A stretch of 64,000 nucleotides of DNA from Pseudovibrio sp. Ad37 (GCF_001623075.1 NZ_LMCF01000096.1:1-64000); one strand, 5' to 3'; counted from the first letter of the stretch, positions 26,910 to 38,510 are shown. Notes: generated from the sequence alone by a model not told the origin. Numbers and translations are program-made.

Positions 26910-26978
26910 CAACAAAAGTGTCTATTAACCAAATTATCGAATCTCTAATTTCTCAGTCGCTTAGCGGACTCACCTTAA

Positions 26979-28652
26979 ATGATACTGTCAAATACCGATG
27001 CCATTGCAAACCACAGCACAACTGGAGTTTGGGGCAATATCACTCTTGATATGTTGTTCCGGCGTGCTGCGCAAAAACATCCAAACCGCTTGGCATTGGT
27101 CGATGCACCCGACAGAGAAACATGGACCGGTGGCAAACCACGCCATCTGACCTATGCCGAGGCAGAACAGGAAATCAGCAGAATTGCTGGCTTCTTCGCA
27201 GCTGTAGGGATGGAACCGGACCACATTCTGGGCCTGCAATCTCCCAATACAGTCGATAATGTTCTTTGCATCCTTGGCGCATTACGCGCTGGCCTGATTG
27301 TTTCCCCCTTCCCGCTGCACTGGCGCCACTCTGAGATTTTGCGCGCACTCAGCACAGTAGATGCCAAAGCCCTGATAACAGCGGACCGTGTTGAAACTCG
27401 CATGCTCGGTGAAGAAGCGCGCGATGCCGCCGCTGACTTTTTCTCTTTGCGTTTCGTTTTTGGCCTCGGCAGCGACATTCCCGACGGCCTCATCGATATG
27501 GCACCTATGTTGGCTGAGAGCGGAGATTCCTTCCCGGAGCCGGTGGTAGATCGGGATGGAGCACCTGCCAATCATATAGCCACACTCACCTGGGTTCACT
27601 CTGGCTCTGAAATCAGCCCAATCCCGCGCAGTCATAACCACTGGGTCTCCACAGGCCTTATGCCGTTTCTCGAAACAAGGCTGGAGCCGGGCGCGCGGAT
27701 TTTACTGCCGTATATCTTGTGCGGAATTACCGGAATTGGGGCCGGTTTGGTCCCGTGGCTGCTGAGTGAAGGCACGCTGCACCTTCACCATCCACATGCT
27801 TTATCCACATTGACCGATCACGCACGCGCCATCGAGGCAAATTATATTTTGACCCCTGGACCGCTTGCGTCTCACATTGATGGAGCCTTGGAAGGTTGGA
27901 AAACAAACACAGTTGCCACATGGGCGATCACCTCTCCAAAGCCTGCCAAATACAAGGCTAAAGGAGTGGTGACAGACCTTCATGTGTTGGATGAATATGC
28001 ACTGGTCGCACATCTGCGAGGAACCTCTGAAGAGCCTGTCCCGCTCATTCCGGGCAACCAGTTTGCACCAAGCACATCCACGCACGGTCCGTGCCTTATT
28101 AATATTGATCCTGTTGAAATAAATGAGGAAATTTCACAAGGATTTGCAACAACCGCGCCCGGATACCACCTCAAACTCAAGGGTGCAATGGTCCCGGATG
28201 CAGATTGGCCAACCAGCGAATCTCACCTGACATTCTTCAGCAATGAGCAAAATGAACATGGACTCATTACTCAAATCCCTGTTGGCGTGCATGGGGTTAC
28301 CGGAGCGATCCATGGCTTCGGAACGCCCGGTCAAAAAGCACCCGGATTGCTCGAACTGGAACGTCTCGACGAAATATACAGTGAATTCTCGGGGGTAAAA
28401 GAAGCGGCTGCTTTTCTGGTAGAAGATGAATTAATGGGTGCACGCCTTATGGTCGCGGTGGTACCGTCAGAAGGTCTTCTTGTTGATGTAGAAGCCTTTT
28501 ACGCCTACCTCGACGCATCACGCGTCAGCCTAACAATGATGCCACATAGAATTCTGTCACTGCGCGCCTTGCCATTGACAGATGATGGCACTGTAGACCG
28601 ACAAAAATTGACCAGACGCTCCCAGCCCAAACCGGTGGAAGCGGTTGCCTGA
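26979..28652 (+). CDS. Degenerate class I adenylate-forming (AMP-ligase-like) protein
   Basis: The 557-residue protein has the overall fold of acyl-CoA synthetases: LTYAEAEQEISRIAGFF, GLQSPNTVDNVLCILGALRAG and a C-terminal domain ending DDGTVDRQKLTRR. Key catalytic motifs are worn. The phosphate-binding loop, usually TSGTTGxPKGV, reads WVHSGSEISPIPRSH (about 205-219). The C-terminal catalytic Lys of the GK(I/V)DR motif is Thr538. The YGxTE and GYxTGD motifs are not recognisable. It is thus probably not a normal ligase and may bind or regulate instead. Eight bases separate it from the next gene, so they form an operon. Confidence 0.75.
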   Translation: MILSNTDAIANHSTTGVWGNITLDMLFRRAAQKHPNRLALVDAPDRETWTGGKPRHLTYAEAEQEISRIAGFFAAVGMEPDHILGLQSPNTVDNVLCILGALRAGLIVSPFPLHWRHSEILRALSTVDAKALITADRVETRMLGEEARDAAADFFSLRFVFGLGSDIPDGLIDMAPMLAESGDSFPEPVVDRDGAPANHIATLTWVHSGSEISPIPRSHNHWVSTGLMPFLETRLEPGARILLPYILCGITGIGAGLVPWLLSEGTLHLHHPHALSTLTDHARAIEANYILTPGPLASHIDGALEGWKTNTVATWAITSPKPAKYKAKGVVTDLHVLDEYALVAHLRGTSEEPVPLIPGNQFAPSTSTHGPCLINIDPVEINEEISQGFATTAPGYHLKLKGAMVPDADWPTSESHLTFFSNEQNEHGLITQIPVGVHGVTGAIHGFGTPGQKAPGLLELERLDEIYSEFSGVKEAAAFLVEDELMGARLMVAVVPSEGLLVDVEAFYAYLDASRVSLTMMPHRILSLRALPLTDDGTVDRQKLTRRSQPKPVEAVA

Positions 28653-28660
28653 GAGGATGA

Positions 28661-29902
28661 ATGGCCGATCATAGCCAACCATTAGAGACTGAAACGCACG
28701 ATTCCAGTTGGGGCAAAATCCTGCTGATCGCACCGGTGCACAATCATGTCTTTGATATGTTGGAGCCTTTGACCGTTCTGTCTGATCGACTAGTCGCAGT
28801 GCGAACAAGCGCACAGCTTATGGAAGAGCTTCAAGGCGCAAGCGTCCTTCCCATCTGCATTCTATTACCATGGCAGGAAGATAACCCTCCTGAGCTTGAT
28901 GAACTCACGCAAACCATTAGGGAATTTCGAAAAGGCCCGGGAGTTGAAGTTCCACTTCTGATTATTACAACTGGCAGTGCGCCCGTCCCGCTGGATTTAA
29001 AGCCAAGCGCGACCGTGAGTGATGCGATACCACCAGATGTATTGTTGCCACGCATTGCCGGTTTGAGACGTCTGGCCAATAGAGCAGAAGAAGCACGCCT
29101 GCGCCGTGGCCTGTTTGGCCCATTGCCGGAGTATAAGATCGAGTTCGGCCCGCTAAAGTCCGCAGGTCTACTGGTCGCTGGCTATGGAAAGCACTTTGGA
29201 CGTACACAAGCTCTGCTGGATATGCCAGTAGAAATCGTGAGCGGGTTCTCCTCCGATATGACGGAGGATTATCTGACAGCACGCCGATTTGAAGCTGTTC
29301 TGATCGATATGCCCGCATGGCAGGCTTGCGAAGAGATTGAGCGCCTGCGAGCTGATCCACGTTACTTCAACTTACCTATACTTGCCCATAGCATTGACGA
29401 AGAATCCGCACACCTCCTCTATTCAGCAGGTGCAACTGATGTCCTACTTGGTGAGGTCTCAGACAAAGCGCTCACGGGTCATATCATCAGCGCCTTGCGG
29501 GCAGGCAGACGCCAGCGTTTGACCGATGCAATCCTGACTGTTTCCAGCCAATGGCTTGCACGTCAGGATAATGATGACTTTCTATCCGAACAAAAATACC
29601 TCAACTACCTGAAACTTCTGGAAGAGTCCACGAAACGACGTGGTGAATCCATCTACGAACTCAATCTTCTTGAACTCATAGAACGTTTCACTGGCAGCAA
29701 CCCTCAGGCATTCGCACAGCATCAAATGTACTGGAGCGGAACTGTTCTTTCCATAGCCATGGCCGTTTGCCGTGATGAAGACTTCGTTGCTAACATTGAA
29801 GGTCGCGGACCCGTTGCCGTTCTACGCAGCAAAAAAGGCATGGAGCAGCTCTCAAACCGCGTGCTCGTCATGGTACGCACTACAGGCTTGGGCAACGGAT
29901 AA
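28661..29902 (+). CDS. PleD-like protein: two receiver-like domains and a degenerate GGDEF-like domain
   Basis: The 413-residue protein has two alpha/beta domains that look like receiver modules (about 18-135 and 165-285). Each ends in an LxxRIxxLRR- or LxxHIxxALRxG-like helix. The second has FEAVLIDMPAWQ with an Asp at the phospho-acceptor strand; the first shows ICILLPWQ, without Asp. The C-terminal part (about 290-413) aligns by pattern with diguanylate cyclases, but the active site reads IEGRGPVAVL (379-388) where GGDEF is expected. It is therefore not expected to make c-di-GMP. The assignment rests on pattern reading only. The upstream partner is the degenerate AMP-ligase. Confidence 0.6.
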   Translation: MADHSQPLETETHDSSWGKILLIAPVHNHVFDMLEPLTVLSDRLVAVRTSAQLMEELQGASVLPICILLPWQEDNPPELDELTQTIREFRKGPGVEVPLLIITTGSAPVPLDLKPSATVSDAIPPDVLLPRIAGLRRLANRAEEARLRRGLFGPLPEYKIEFGPLKSAGLLVAGYGKHFGRTQALLDMPVEIVSGFSSDMTEDYLTARRFEAVLIDMPAWQACEEIERLRADPRYFNLPILAHSIDEESAHLLYSAGATDVLLGEVSDKALTGHIISALRAGRRQRLTDAILTVSSQWLARQDNDDFLSEQKYLNYLKLLEESTKRRGESIYELNLLELIERFTGSNPQAFAQHQMYWSGTVLSIAMAVCRDEDFVANIEGRGPVAVLRSKKGMEQLSNRVLVMVRTTGLGNG

Positions 29903-30007
29903 GCTCTTCCACCTCCTCACGAAACTGTGAGAGTTTTCCTGGGAAACTATCCAATTTTCCTGATAGATTGCAGAGCTAACGAGACAAACCTATAACTGAG
30001 AATACTG

Positions 30008-30664
30008 ATGTCTACTACTGCCCCGATTGTCATTGATGTTATCTCCGATGTCATGTGCCCATGGTGCTTCATCGGCAAACGCCGACTGGAGAAAGCCTTA
30101 ATGATGCTGCCGGACAGCACCGTAAAAGTTCAATGGCACCCCTACCAACTTGATGCGACCCTTCCCAAAGAAGGCAAAGATCGCAAAAAGTATCTGGAAG
30201 ACAAGTTTGGTGGAGCTGAACGGGCAAAAGAGATCTACGCTCAGGTAAGCAATGCCGGTGCAGCAGAAGAAATTGACTTCAAGTTTGAGGCAATCACGAA
30301 ATCCCCCAACACAATCGACAGCCACCGGTTGATCCGCTGGGCCCGCTCTGAAGGCATGCAGGACGCGATGGTCGAAGAGCTGTTCAAGCTTTACTTCACA
30401 GAAGGTGCTGACCTGACCGATAAGCAAGTCCTGACCAGCGCCGCCGAACGCGCAGGTCTCAACAGCAAACTGGTTTCTGATCTATTGAATACAGATCAGG
30501 ACGTAAAAGAAGTTGAAGCAGATGTGGTCCGCGCTCATGAAATTGGTGTTACGGGCGTTCCCTTCTTCATCATCGATGGCCGCTTTGCAGTGGCAGGAGC
30601 AGAAAATCCTGAAACACTTGCAGCAGCAATCCGCCACGCCGTGGAAACAAAAACTGGCGAATAA
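30008..30664 (+). CDS. DsbA-family oxidoreductase, FrnE type
   Basis: The 218-residue thioredoxin-fold protein has the redox motif CPWC in ISDVMCPWCFIGKRRLE and the cis-Pro loop VTGVPFFIIDGRFAVAGAE. These identify the FrnE subgroup of the DsbA family, cytosolic because there is no signal peptide. FrnE proteins act as disulfide oxidoreductases in oxidative-stress defence and resemble 2-hydroxychromene-2-carboxylate isomerases. The gene is monocistronic by context. Confidence 0.9.
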   Translation: MSTTAPIVIDVISDVMCPWCFIGKRRLEKALMMLPDSTVKVQWHPYQLDATLPKEGKDRKKYLEDKFGGAERAKEIYAQVSNAGAAEEIDFKFEAITKSPNTIDSHRLIRWARSEGMQDAMVEELFKLYFTEGADLTDKQVLTSAAERAGLNSKLVSDLLNTDQDVKEVEADVVRAHEIGVTGVPFFIIDGRFAVAGAENPETLAAAIRHAVETKTGE

Positions 30665-30796
30665 AAGAAGTAGCCGCGTCTTTATGTACTCAACGATCTT
30701 CTGAAGTTAAATTCCAAGCGCAACAACAAAGCCACATATTCAACTGCTGGATTTCAATAGTGGCTCTGTTTTGCTTGCAGGTATAACCTTGCATGC

Positions 30797-31084
30797 ATGA
30801 GCCTCAGGACTTTCATCGCACTGCTACTAACACCCATTGCCATTTGGCTTGTAAGTATTGCAGCGCTCTTCGTGATTAGTTCGAGCACTGACTGTTCATT
30901 TTCATCGAAGGGTATAAGCCCCTGCATCATTTATGGGATTGATATTGGGCACTCTTTGTATGATCTCGGTCTGATGGCGGCATGGGGGTTCCTAGCCGTC
31001 CCGTATATCTGGGGTTATCTGTTTGCAGGGTGGTTCATATTCAAAGTCGGAACCTTTTTATACGGCATTTTCATCAGGATGTAG
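30797..31084 (+). CDS. Small membrane protein of unknown function
   Basis: This 95-residue protein is not recognised. It has one hydrophobic helix at residues 4-28 (FIALLLTPIAIWLVSIAALF) and a second hydrophobic region at about 55-92 (LMAAWGFLAVPYIWGYLFAG). Two Cys (CSF and CII) lie in the loop between them. The loop is short, so both ends may face the same side. No clear ribosome-binding site precedes the ATG. It converges on eno across a shared terminator. Confidence 0.5.
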   Translation: MSLRTFIALLLTPIAIWLVSIAALFVISSSTDCSFSSKGISPCIIYGIDIGHSLYDLGLMAAWGFLAVPYIWGYLFAGWFIFKVGTFLYGIFIRM

Positions 31085-31092
31085 AAAGCAAA

Positions 31093-31118
31093 AAAGCCGG
31101 CCCAAATGGACCGGCTTT
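31093..31118. terminator. Bidirectional terminator before eno end
   Basis: AAAGCCGG pairs with CCGGCTTT around CCCAAATGGA (which can form two more pairs). A-rich and T-rich flanks suit termination in both directions, for the small membrane-protein gene and for eno. Confidence 0.9.
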
Positions 31119-31145
31119 CTTAATTTCAAGCAAATGCTGAAGGTC

Positions 31146-32420
<1,275 letters not shown>

Positions 32421-32610
32421 CTAAGAGTACTCCAATGTACTTGTAGAGTGTGGAATTTTGGCTCTAAGAGCTTTTACCCGAAGTACTGCCCCCAAGGAAG
32501 AGAAGAGACCGTACCCTTCTGTAAATCCTTGGGAATAAACGAATGTATTTTGTCGCACCTCTAAGTAAAAACGCAGTATTTTGTCACTTTCCTTAGGTGC
32601 CGTGAAATAT

Positions 32611-33459
32611 CTAAAGCGTAAAACTTCCGTTTTTTGCGATCCGGTCAAAATCCTGCAGCCACAGCAGCAAGTCTTTGAGTCGGTTTAGAGGGATCATATT
32701 CGGACCATCAGATGACGTGGTGTTGTCAGGATCGTCATGCGTCTCCACAAACAGGCCTGCAATACCAACGGCAGCAGCAGCACGTGCCAGTGTTGCAACA
32801 AACTCGCGCTGCCCACCAGATGTACCACCAAGGCCACCAGGCTGCTGTACAGAGTGAGTTGCATCAAACACCACAGGAGCACCCATGTCCGCCATAATCG
32901 GCAGGGCGCGCATGTCTGAGACAAGTGTGTTGTAGCCAAATGTTGCACCACGCTCGCACAGCATCACATTGGAGTTGCCACTCTCAACCACTTTGGTCAT
33001 GACGTTTTTCATGTCCCAAGGTGCGAGAAACTGCCCCTTCTTCACATTTAGCGCTCTGCCGGTTTTCGCAGCAGCAACAAGAAGGTCAGTTTGGCGGCAC
33101 AGGTAAGCTGGAATCTGCAACACATCGCAGACCTCACTAACTGGCGCACAGTGGTTTGGCTCATGCACATCGGTAATCACTGGCAAGCCGTAGGTTTCTT
33201 TGATTTCCGCAAAAACCTCCAGGCCTTTGGCCATGCCCATACCACGGCTGGCAGACAGACTAGTCCGGTTAGCCTTGTCGTAGCTCGCTTTGAAAACCAA
33301 ACCTATGTTCAGCTCTTCTGCAATTTCTTTGACAGCCTGAGCCATTTCCATGGCATGAGCGCGGCTCTCCATCTGGCATGGACCAGCAATAAGAGAGAAC
33401 GGCTTATCATTTGAAAAGACAGTGTTTCCAACTGAAACTTCTGAATTTGGTTGAGACAC
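32611..33459 (-). CDS. kdsA: 3-deoxy-8-phosphooctulonate (KDO8P) synthase
   Basis: The 282-residue aldolase-type enzyme joins phosphoenolpyruvate and arabinose-5-phosphate for lipopolysaccharide inner-core synthesis. It contains SLIAGPCQMESRAHAM, FKASYDKANRTS, the VFDATHSVQQPGG metal/substrate loop and ETHDDPDNTTSDGPNM-like end (here DDPDNTTSSDGPNM). The start codon is GTG at 33459, with AAGGAG well placed upstream. The metal-dependent or independent class cannot be settled from these motifs alone. Confidence 0.95.
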   Translation of the reverse strand: MSQPNSEVSVGNTVFSNDKPFSLIAGPCQMESRAHAMEMAQAVKEIAEELNIGLVFKASYDKANRTSLSASRGMGMAKGLEVFAEIKETYGLPVITDVHEPNHCAPVSEVCDVLQIPAYLCRQTDLLVAAAKTGRALNVKKGQFLAPWDMKNVMTKVVESGNSNVMLCERGATFGYNTLVSDMRALPIMADMGAPVVFDATHSVQQPGGLGGTSGGQREFVATLARAAAAVGIAGLFVETHDDPDNTTSSDGPNMIPLNRLKDLLLWLQDFDRIAKNGSFTL

Positions 33460-33832
33460 GAAGAGATCTCCTTAAGGGCGTGAATATAATCCAAAAGTTG
33501 ATTAGGCGCTTTGGCTCCAAATTACAAGAGCAGGAACGATGCGATACGCTCTCCAGAGATCTTTGGCATGCGCTGGTCTTTGCAACCAGTCCTCCAAATC
33601 TGTGAACGCTAAACCTGAGGCTCATAGGACAGCACGCTCTGCATAGATTGTAACTCATCTGTGAGTAGATTAGTGCTACGCTTTAACTTGGAGGGCTACC
33701 TTTTCAATAACCGAAGCCTGTGGTTCAAGACACATTCTTTGATGAGCTCATTGAAACATAACAGCGCCATTACAAAAGCGAACCGTCAGAAACTGGGCAG
33801 CCAAGCTAAACATCTACTAGGTTAAAACAGCG
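33460..33832. other. Intergenic region upstream of kdsA
   Basis: About 370 bases with no credible gene on either strand. It holds the kdsA leader and presumably its promoter, and the 3' flank of the frameshifted coiled-coil gene. No clear terminator is seen for that gene. Confidence 0.5.
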
Positions 33833-34425
33833 TCACCCAATAACCATAGACATTTCGGCAGTCTTCCCCATAAGTACAATCAAACTCTTCGCATCTGTTG
33901 TTAAGGTAACCCCATAACTCTTTGCTATTTTATCTCGCTTTTTCTCATAGTTATCCTGAAACCGCTCAATTTGCTTTTGGAGCGCGGCCACCTGAGCAAT
34001 CTTCTTCTCAGCGGCATCATAACCTTTGTTCGCAGTATCTAGATGCTGGCGAAGTCTTTGATACTTTTTTCAACGCCAATGAGCTTTTTCTTGTCTCCAC
34101 CAGCTGCAGCTTCCAAAGTTTTCATTCCTTTGGTGATTTGTTCCACCAAATTATGTGCCTTGATATAGTCGTCCTGCGCTTTCGCAAGAGATTTAAGAGC
34201 TTTCTGACCCGTTTCAATATCAGCGGAAATTTTCTTTAGCTTTGATTCATCCTCGACGTGTTTCATGTAGGCCTTTTCGACAGCTGCTTTATCATTTGTC
34301 AACTTGCCGTATTTAGTGACATCTTTAGCCGGGAGCTTATGTTTCTTTTCCATTTCTTTCTGGAAAGCAGGCACACCACTCAAGAACTCTTTGGCATTCT
34401 TATATTTTTTGAGAGCCTTTGGCAT
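33833..34425 (-). pseudogene. Lys-rich coiled-coil protein gene, frameshifted at an A6 run
   Basis: From the ATG at 34425 (GGAGGAAC upstream) the frame encodes 128 residues to a TAG at 34039: MPKALKKYKNAKEFLSG, then long charged helices with heptad-like spacing. Shifting by -1 at the A6 run (minus-strand A's at 34065-34070) opens a second stretch to the TGA at 33833 that continues the same style (HLDTANKGYDAAEKKIAQVA, QKQIERFQDNYEKKRDKIA) for about 76 residues. The joined product would be near 196 residues. So this is a broken gene, a phase-variable gene, a slippage-expressed gene or a sequencing error. No family is recognised and there is no signal peptide. Confidence 0.65.
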
Positions 34426-34588
34426 TTGTTCCTCCAACTATTTTGTATGACAGCGCAAACGCAGCGAGAAACTACCTGATATCGACCCTGCGAAAAATTA
34501 CGAGGTCATGCCTTGGTTAAAAAACCTCAGAGCAATTCGGAAAGATTGGCATAAACCATGCCTGATAAAACGCTCACTTGAAACTGAA

Positions 34589-34614
34589 AAGCCGGGAACT
34601 CTCGTCCCCGGCTT
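34589..34614 (-). terminator. Terminator after cysNC
   Basis: AAGCCGGG pairs with CCCGGCTT around a 10-base loop, then TTTTC on the minus strand, just after the cysNC stop at 34640. Confidence 0.85.
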
Positions 34615-34639
34615 CAAATTCCAAATACTTACTGGTGCT

Positions 34640-36565
34640 TTAAATGACCCAAGTATTGTCCGAGCCAATATAGCCATCTTTAAGCAGACGATCGACGATC
34701 TCATCAGCCAGAGCCTCAACAGTGCGCCCTGCAGTTTTCAGATGCAGTTCCGGAGCCTCAGGTACTTCATAATCGCTATCTATCCCGGTAAAGTTGGAAA
34801 TCTCACCTTTCCGAGCCTTGGCATAAAGTCCCTTAGGATCACGTGTTTCACACTCTTCTAGAGTTGTGTCGACAAAGATTTCAAAGAACTCATCCGTATC
34901 CAGCAAATCACGAGCAAGCTGACGTTCAGCCTTAAATGGCGAGATAAAGGAAACCAGTGTGATCAACCCTGCGTCCACAAAGAGTCTCGATGTCTCAGCA
35001 ACTCGGCGGATGTTTTCAACGCGATCAGCATCGGTAAATCCAAGATCTTTATTCAGACCATGACGAACATTATCGCCATCAAGCAGATAGGTATGCCGTC
35101 CAAGGCTCAAAAGCTTCTGTTCCACCGCATTCGCGATGGTCGACTTCCCGGAACCTGAAAGCCCTGTAAACCAGAGAACTGCAGGCTTCTGCCCTTTAAG
35201 ACCACCACGCGCTTTCTTGTTCACATCCAGGGCTTGGCGATGAACGTTAGTCGCCCGTCGCAGTCCAAACCAGATCAGACCAGCAGCAACAGTCTCATTC
35301 GTCATTCTGTCGATGAGAATAAAGCTGCCAGTATCCCGGTTTGCTTCATATGGATCAAACGCAATTGCTTCAGAAAGCGCCAAATTACAAAATGCGATTT
35401 CATTAAGAGCCAGCTGCTTTGCCGCATGATGATCAAACGTGTTCACATCTACCTTGTGTTTGATCTCAGTAACACTTGCCCCGATCGTTTTAGTGCCACA
35501 CTTCAAAAGATAAGGCCGCCCCGGCAGCATTGCATTTTCAGACATCCAAATCAGATGAGCGGCAAACTGGTCACTTACATCAGGTCGTGAGTGCGCCGGC
35601 GCCAGAACATCGCCACGAGAAATATCGATCTCATCAGCCAATGTCAGAGTAACCGACTGACCATCATCAGCTCGCACCTGATCACCATCCATGGTGACAA
35701 TCTTCTCAACGCAACTGGTTTTGCCAGACTGGGCAACGACGACTTCATCACCCACAATAACAGATCCGCCACGAACAGTGCCGCTATATCCGCGAAAGTC
35801 CAGATTTGGACGGTTCACCCACTGAACTGGAAAACGGAACGCTGCTTCACTGTGCTCTTCACCAAGTTCAACATTTTCAAGGTGTTCAAGCAAAGTCGGA
35901 CCGGTAAACCAACTAAGTTTCTCGCTACTGGTGGTTACATTGTCACCAAAACGCGCTGAAAGCGGAATGACTTCGCTACTGTCAAAATCAAAACCAGATG
36001 AAAAGCTCTCAAAATCCGCCTTGATTTCTTCAAACCGCTTTTGGTCATAGTCAACAAGGTCAATCTTGTTGACCGCCAGAACCACATGACGCACGCCCAA
36101 CAAAGACGCAATAAACGCATGGCGACGTGTCTGCGTTAGCAGTCCATTGCGCGCATCAACCAACAAAATTGCAAGATCTGCCGTTGACGCCCCAGTCGCC
36201 ATGTTCCGCGTATACTGTTCATGCCCAGGTGTATCAGCAACAATAAACTTCCGTTTTTCAGTCGAGAAAAAGCGGTAAGCAACATCAATTGTGATCCCCT
36301 GTTCCCGCTCAGCCTCAAGGCCATCCACGAGCAGTGCAAGATCAATTTCGTCTGCAACAGTTCCGTGCTTGCGGCTATCTTTCTCAAGCGCTGCCAGCTG
36401 ATCCTCAAAAATCAGCTTGGTGTCGTAGAGTAAGCGACCAATAAGCGTGGACTTTCCATCATCGACACTGCCGCAAGTCAAAAACCGCAGGAAACTTTTG
36501 GACTCTTGTGAGTTGATATAGGTGGACAGATCAAATGCTTCTGCCACTGGCGCGATCTTGTTCAT
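34640..36565 (-). CDS. cysNC: Bifunctional sulfate adenylyltransferase GTPase subunit / APS kinase
   Basis: The 641-residue fusion activates sulfate to PAPS. Residues 1-450 are the EF-Tu-like GTPase Cys[19 protein letters not shown], the G3 motif [12 protein letters not shown] and NKIDL. From about residue 467 the APS kinase CysC begins with [16 protein letters not shown], followed by [17 protein letters not shown] and [12 protein letters not shown]. The fused form is common in rhizobia (NodQ-like). Its ATG directly abuts the cysD stop (TAAATG), so the two subunits are coupled. Confidence 0.96.
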   Translation of the reverse strand: MNKIAPVAEAFDLSTYINSQESKSFLRFLTCGSVDDGKSTLIGRLLYDTKLIFEDQLAALEKDSRKHGTVADEIDLALLVDGLEAEREQGITIDVAYRFFSTEKRKFIVADTPGHEQYTRNMATGASTADLAILLVDARNGLLTQTRRHAFIASLLGVRHVVLAVNKIDLVDYDQKRFEEIKADFESFSSGFDFDSSEVIPLSARFGDNVTTSSEKLSWFTGPTLLEHLENVELGEEHSEAAFRFPVQWVNRPNLDFRGYSGTVRGGSVIVGDEVVVAQSGKTSCVEKIVTMDGDQVRADDGQSVTLTLADEIDISRGDVLAPAHSRPDVSDQFAAHLIWMSENAMLPGRPYLLKCGTKTIGASVTEIKHKVDVNTFDHHAAKQLALNEIAFCNLALSEAIAFDPYEANRDTGSFILIDRMTNETVAAGLIWFGLRRATNVHRQALDVNKKARGGLKGQKPAVLWFTGLSGSGKSTIANAVEQKLLSLGRHTYLLDGDNVRHGLNKDLGFTDADRVENIRRVAETSRLFVDAGLITLVSFISPFKAERQLARDLLDTDEFFEIFVDTTLEECETRDPKGLYAKARKGEISNFTGIDSDYEVPEAPELHLKTAGRTVEALADEIVDRLLKDGYIGSDNTWVI

Positions 36566-37474
36566 TTAGAAATACCCCTCACGCTTCTTCTTTTCCATTG
36601 AGCCGGAGCTGTCATGATCAATCAGGCGACCACTGCGCTCAGATGTGCGCGCAATGAGCATCTCACTCACAATATCTTCAAGAGTGTCAGCAGTGGATTC
36701 CACAGCTCCAGTCAGCGGATAACATCCAAGAGTTCTGAAACGAACATCCCGTTGCTCAACTTTCTCACCTGGTTCCAGACGAAAGCGATCATCATCTAAC
36801 ATCAACAAAGTGCCATCCCGCTCAACCACGGGTCGCTTGGCAGAGAAGTAGAGAGGTACAATTTCGATGCCTTCAGCCAGAATGTACTGCCAGATGTCCA
36901 GCTCAGTCCAATTGGAGAGCGGGAATGCGCGAATAGATTCACCTTTGGCAATCCGACCGTTATAAAGTGACCACAGTTCCGGGCGCTGGTTCTTAGGATC
37001 CCAACCATGGCTCGCAGAACGGAACGAAAAAACGCGTTCTTTTGCGCGCGATTTTTCTTCATCACGCCGCGCACCACCGAAAGCTGCATCAAACTTGTAT
37101 TGCGTAAGCGCTTCTTTCAGCGCTTCCGTTTTCATGATGTGCGTATAATTGGAACTGCCGTGATCAAATGGATTGATGTTGTTTTTGACGCCCTCTTCGT
37201 TCGTGTGAACGATCAGATCCAGTCCATACTTATCTACCGTGTAATCACGGAAAGTGATCATCTCCTGAAACTTCCACGTGGTGTCCACGTGCAGTAGAGG
37301 AAATGGAGGCTTGGAAGGATAGAAGGCTTTAAGAGCAAGGTGCAGCATCACCGCGCTGTCTTTACCAATGGAGTAAAGCATCACAGGGTTGTCAAACTCT
37401 GCCGCTACCTCGCGAATAATATGAATGCTCTCGTTTTCTAGTCGTCGCAAATGCGACTGGCTATCAATGCCCAT
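36566..37474 (-). CDS. cysD: Sulfate adenylyltransferase small subunit
   Basis: The 302-residue subunit is the adenylyl-transferring half of ATP sulfurylase. It contains the PP-loop motif [18 protein letters not shown], the [19 protein letters not shown] segment and the C-terminal [20 protein letters not shown]. The start is the ATG at 37474 with GGAG six bases before it. It is 71 bp after cysQ and abuts cysNC, forming a sulfate-activation operon. Confidence 0.96.
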   Translation of the reverse strand: MGIDSQSHLRRLENESIHIIREVAAEFDNPVMLYSIGKDSAVMLHLALKAFYPSKPPFPLLHVDTTWKFQEMITFRDYTVDKYGLDLIVHTNEEGVKNNINPFDHGSSNYTHIMKTEALKEALTQYKFDAAFGGARRDEEKSRAKERVFSFRSASHGWDPKNQRPELWSLYNGRIAKGESIRAFPLSNWTELDIWQYILAEGIEIVPLYFSAKRPVVERDGTLLMLDDDRFRLEPGEKVEQRDVRFRTLGCYPLTGAVESTADTLEDIVSEMLIARTSERSGRLIDHDSSGSMEKKKREGYF

Positions 37475-37545
37475 CACGGTCTCCAAAGGACGTGTCGTTA
37501 AGTCTTGATCCAGAGTTTAACGGTTGAGCATTGATGCGCCGAAGC

Positions 37546-38355
37546 TTACCAACCCGACCTTAAGCCATAATGGGAAATAATTTTTTCGTCTGCGACCGCA
37601 AGGAAGCAAGGATTTGCGAAAGGCTTGCCTTGAGGCGTTTCCAGCTTGCCATATTCAAGTGGCTCTCCGCCTTCCACTATAACGCTTCCCCCAGCTGCAC
37701 ACAGAATTGCCTGTCCAGCAGCTGTGTCCCACTCCATCGTAGGCTCCATACGCGGATAAAAATCGGCTTTACCTTCTGCTAAGCGGCAAAATTTCAAAGA
37801 CGACCCAGCAGCAACAATCGACGAATTCTCCAATTTCTCCAACATCGCATTGGTCCGTTCACTACGATGCGATCGGCTAGCAAGAACCCGCAGCTCTTCA
37901 GCAAAGGCAGAACAGCTCATTTCAACAGCCTCTCCCAGCTCAAGCCCTTTGACTTCCGCTCGATAAGCGCCCTGTCCGACATTTCCCCAGAACAGCTCAC
38001 CGACCACAGGGGCAAAGATAACGCCTTTGGTGGGAGTTCCGTTTTCGATCAAAGCGATATTGACTGTGAACTCGCCATTCCGGCTGATGAACTCTCGCGT
38101 CCCATCCAGAGGGTCTACGAGAATAAAGCGGGAACCGATTTCTGGCATAATTCCAGCGGCCATTGCCTCTTCAGCAATCACAGGTACATCAGGGCAAAGA
38201 ACAGACAGGTGGTTGAGGATAATCTCTTCAGCCTGCTGATCCGCAATTGTGACAGGAGAACCGTCTCCTTTTGTCTCCGACTGAAAGCCGTCCTCATAAA
38301 TCCCCAGAATTCGTTGCCCGGCTTCCAGCGCCGCAAGCTTAAAACCTTCAATCAC
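37546..38355 (-). CDS. cysQ: 3'(2'),5'-bisphosphate nucleotidase CysQ
   Basis: The 269-residue phosphatase of the inositol monophosphatase family removes the 3'-phosphate of PAP, a by-product of PAPS use. Metal-binding motifs are DGSPVTIADQQAEE, VIAEEA, ILVDPLDGTREFI and the late MEWDTAAGQAIL. Its place as first gene before cysD and cysNC confirms the sulfur role over inositol phosphatase. The upstream region is shared with the divergent galU. Confidence 0.92.
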   Translation of the reverse strand: MIEGFKLAALEAGQRILGIYEDGFQSETKGDGSPVTIADQQAEEIILNHLSVLCPDVPVIAEEAMAAGIMPEIGSRFILVDPLDGTREFISRNGEFTVNIALIENGTPTKGVIFAPVVGELFWGNVGQGAYRAEVKGLELGEAVEMSCSAFAEELRVLASRSHRSERTNAMLEKLENSSIVAAGSSLKFCRLAEGKADFYPRMEPTMEWDTAAGQAILCAAGGSVIVEGGEPLEYGKLETPQGKPFANPCFLAVADEKIISHYGLRSGW

Positions 38356-38510
38356 AATTACATCCTTGATAGCTTTCTGTTCATCTCGGAGTAACTTTTA
38401 AAGCAGCATGTTCTGGAGAAACAAGAGAGCTTCACAATTTCGCGATAATTGACTGCGAATGAACATCTCTAAAGAATGAGTAATTCAAATTTCGGGCAAT
38501 CGAAGCATTA

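Noticed and set aside
30008-30664. 2-hydroxychromene-2-carboxylate isomerase for naphthalene breakdown
   Set aside because: The protein keeps a CPWC redox motif and no aromatic-degradation genes are nearby, so the FrnE/DsbA reading is better.
34065-34070. Programmed -1 frameshift of the dnaX type at the A6 run
   Set aside because: The run is in the wrong phase for a tandem A-AAA-AAG slip: the zero frame reads GAA AAA AGT. Slippage is possible but not by the standard heptamer.
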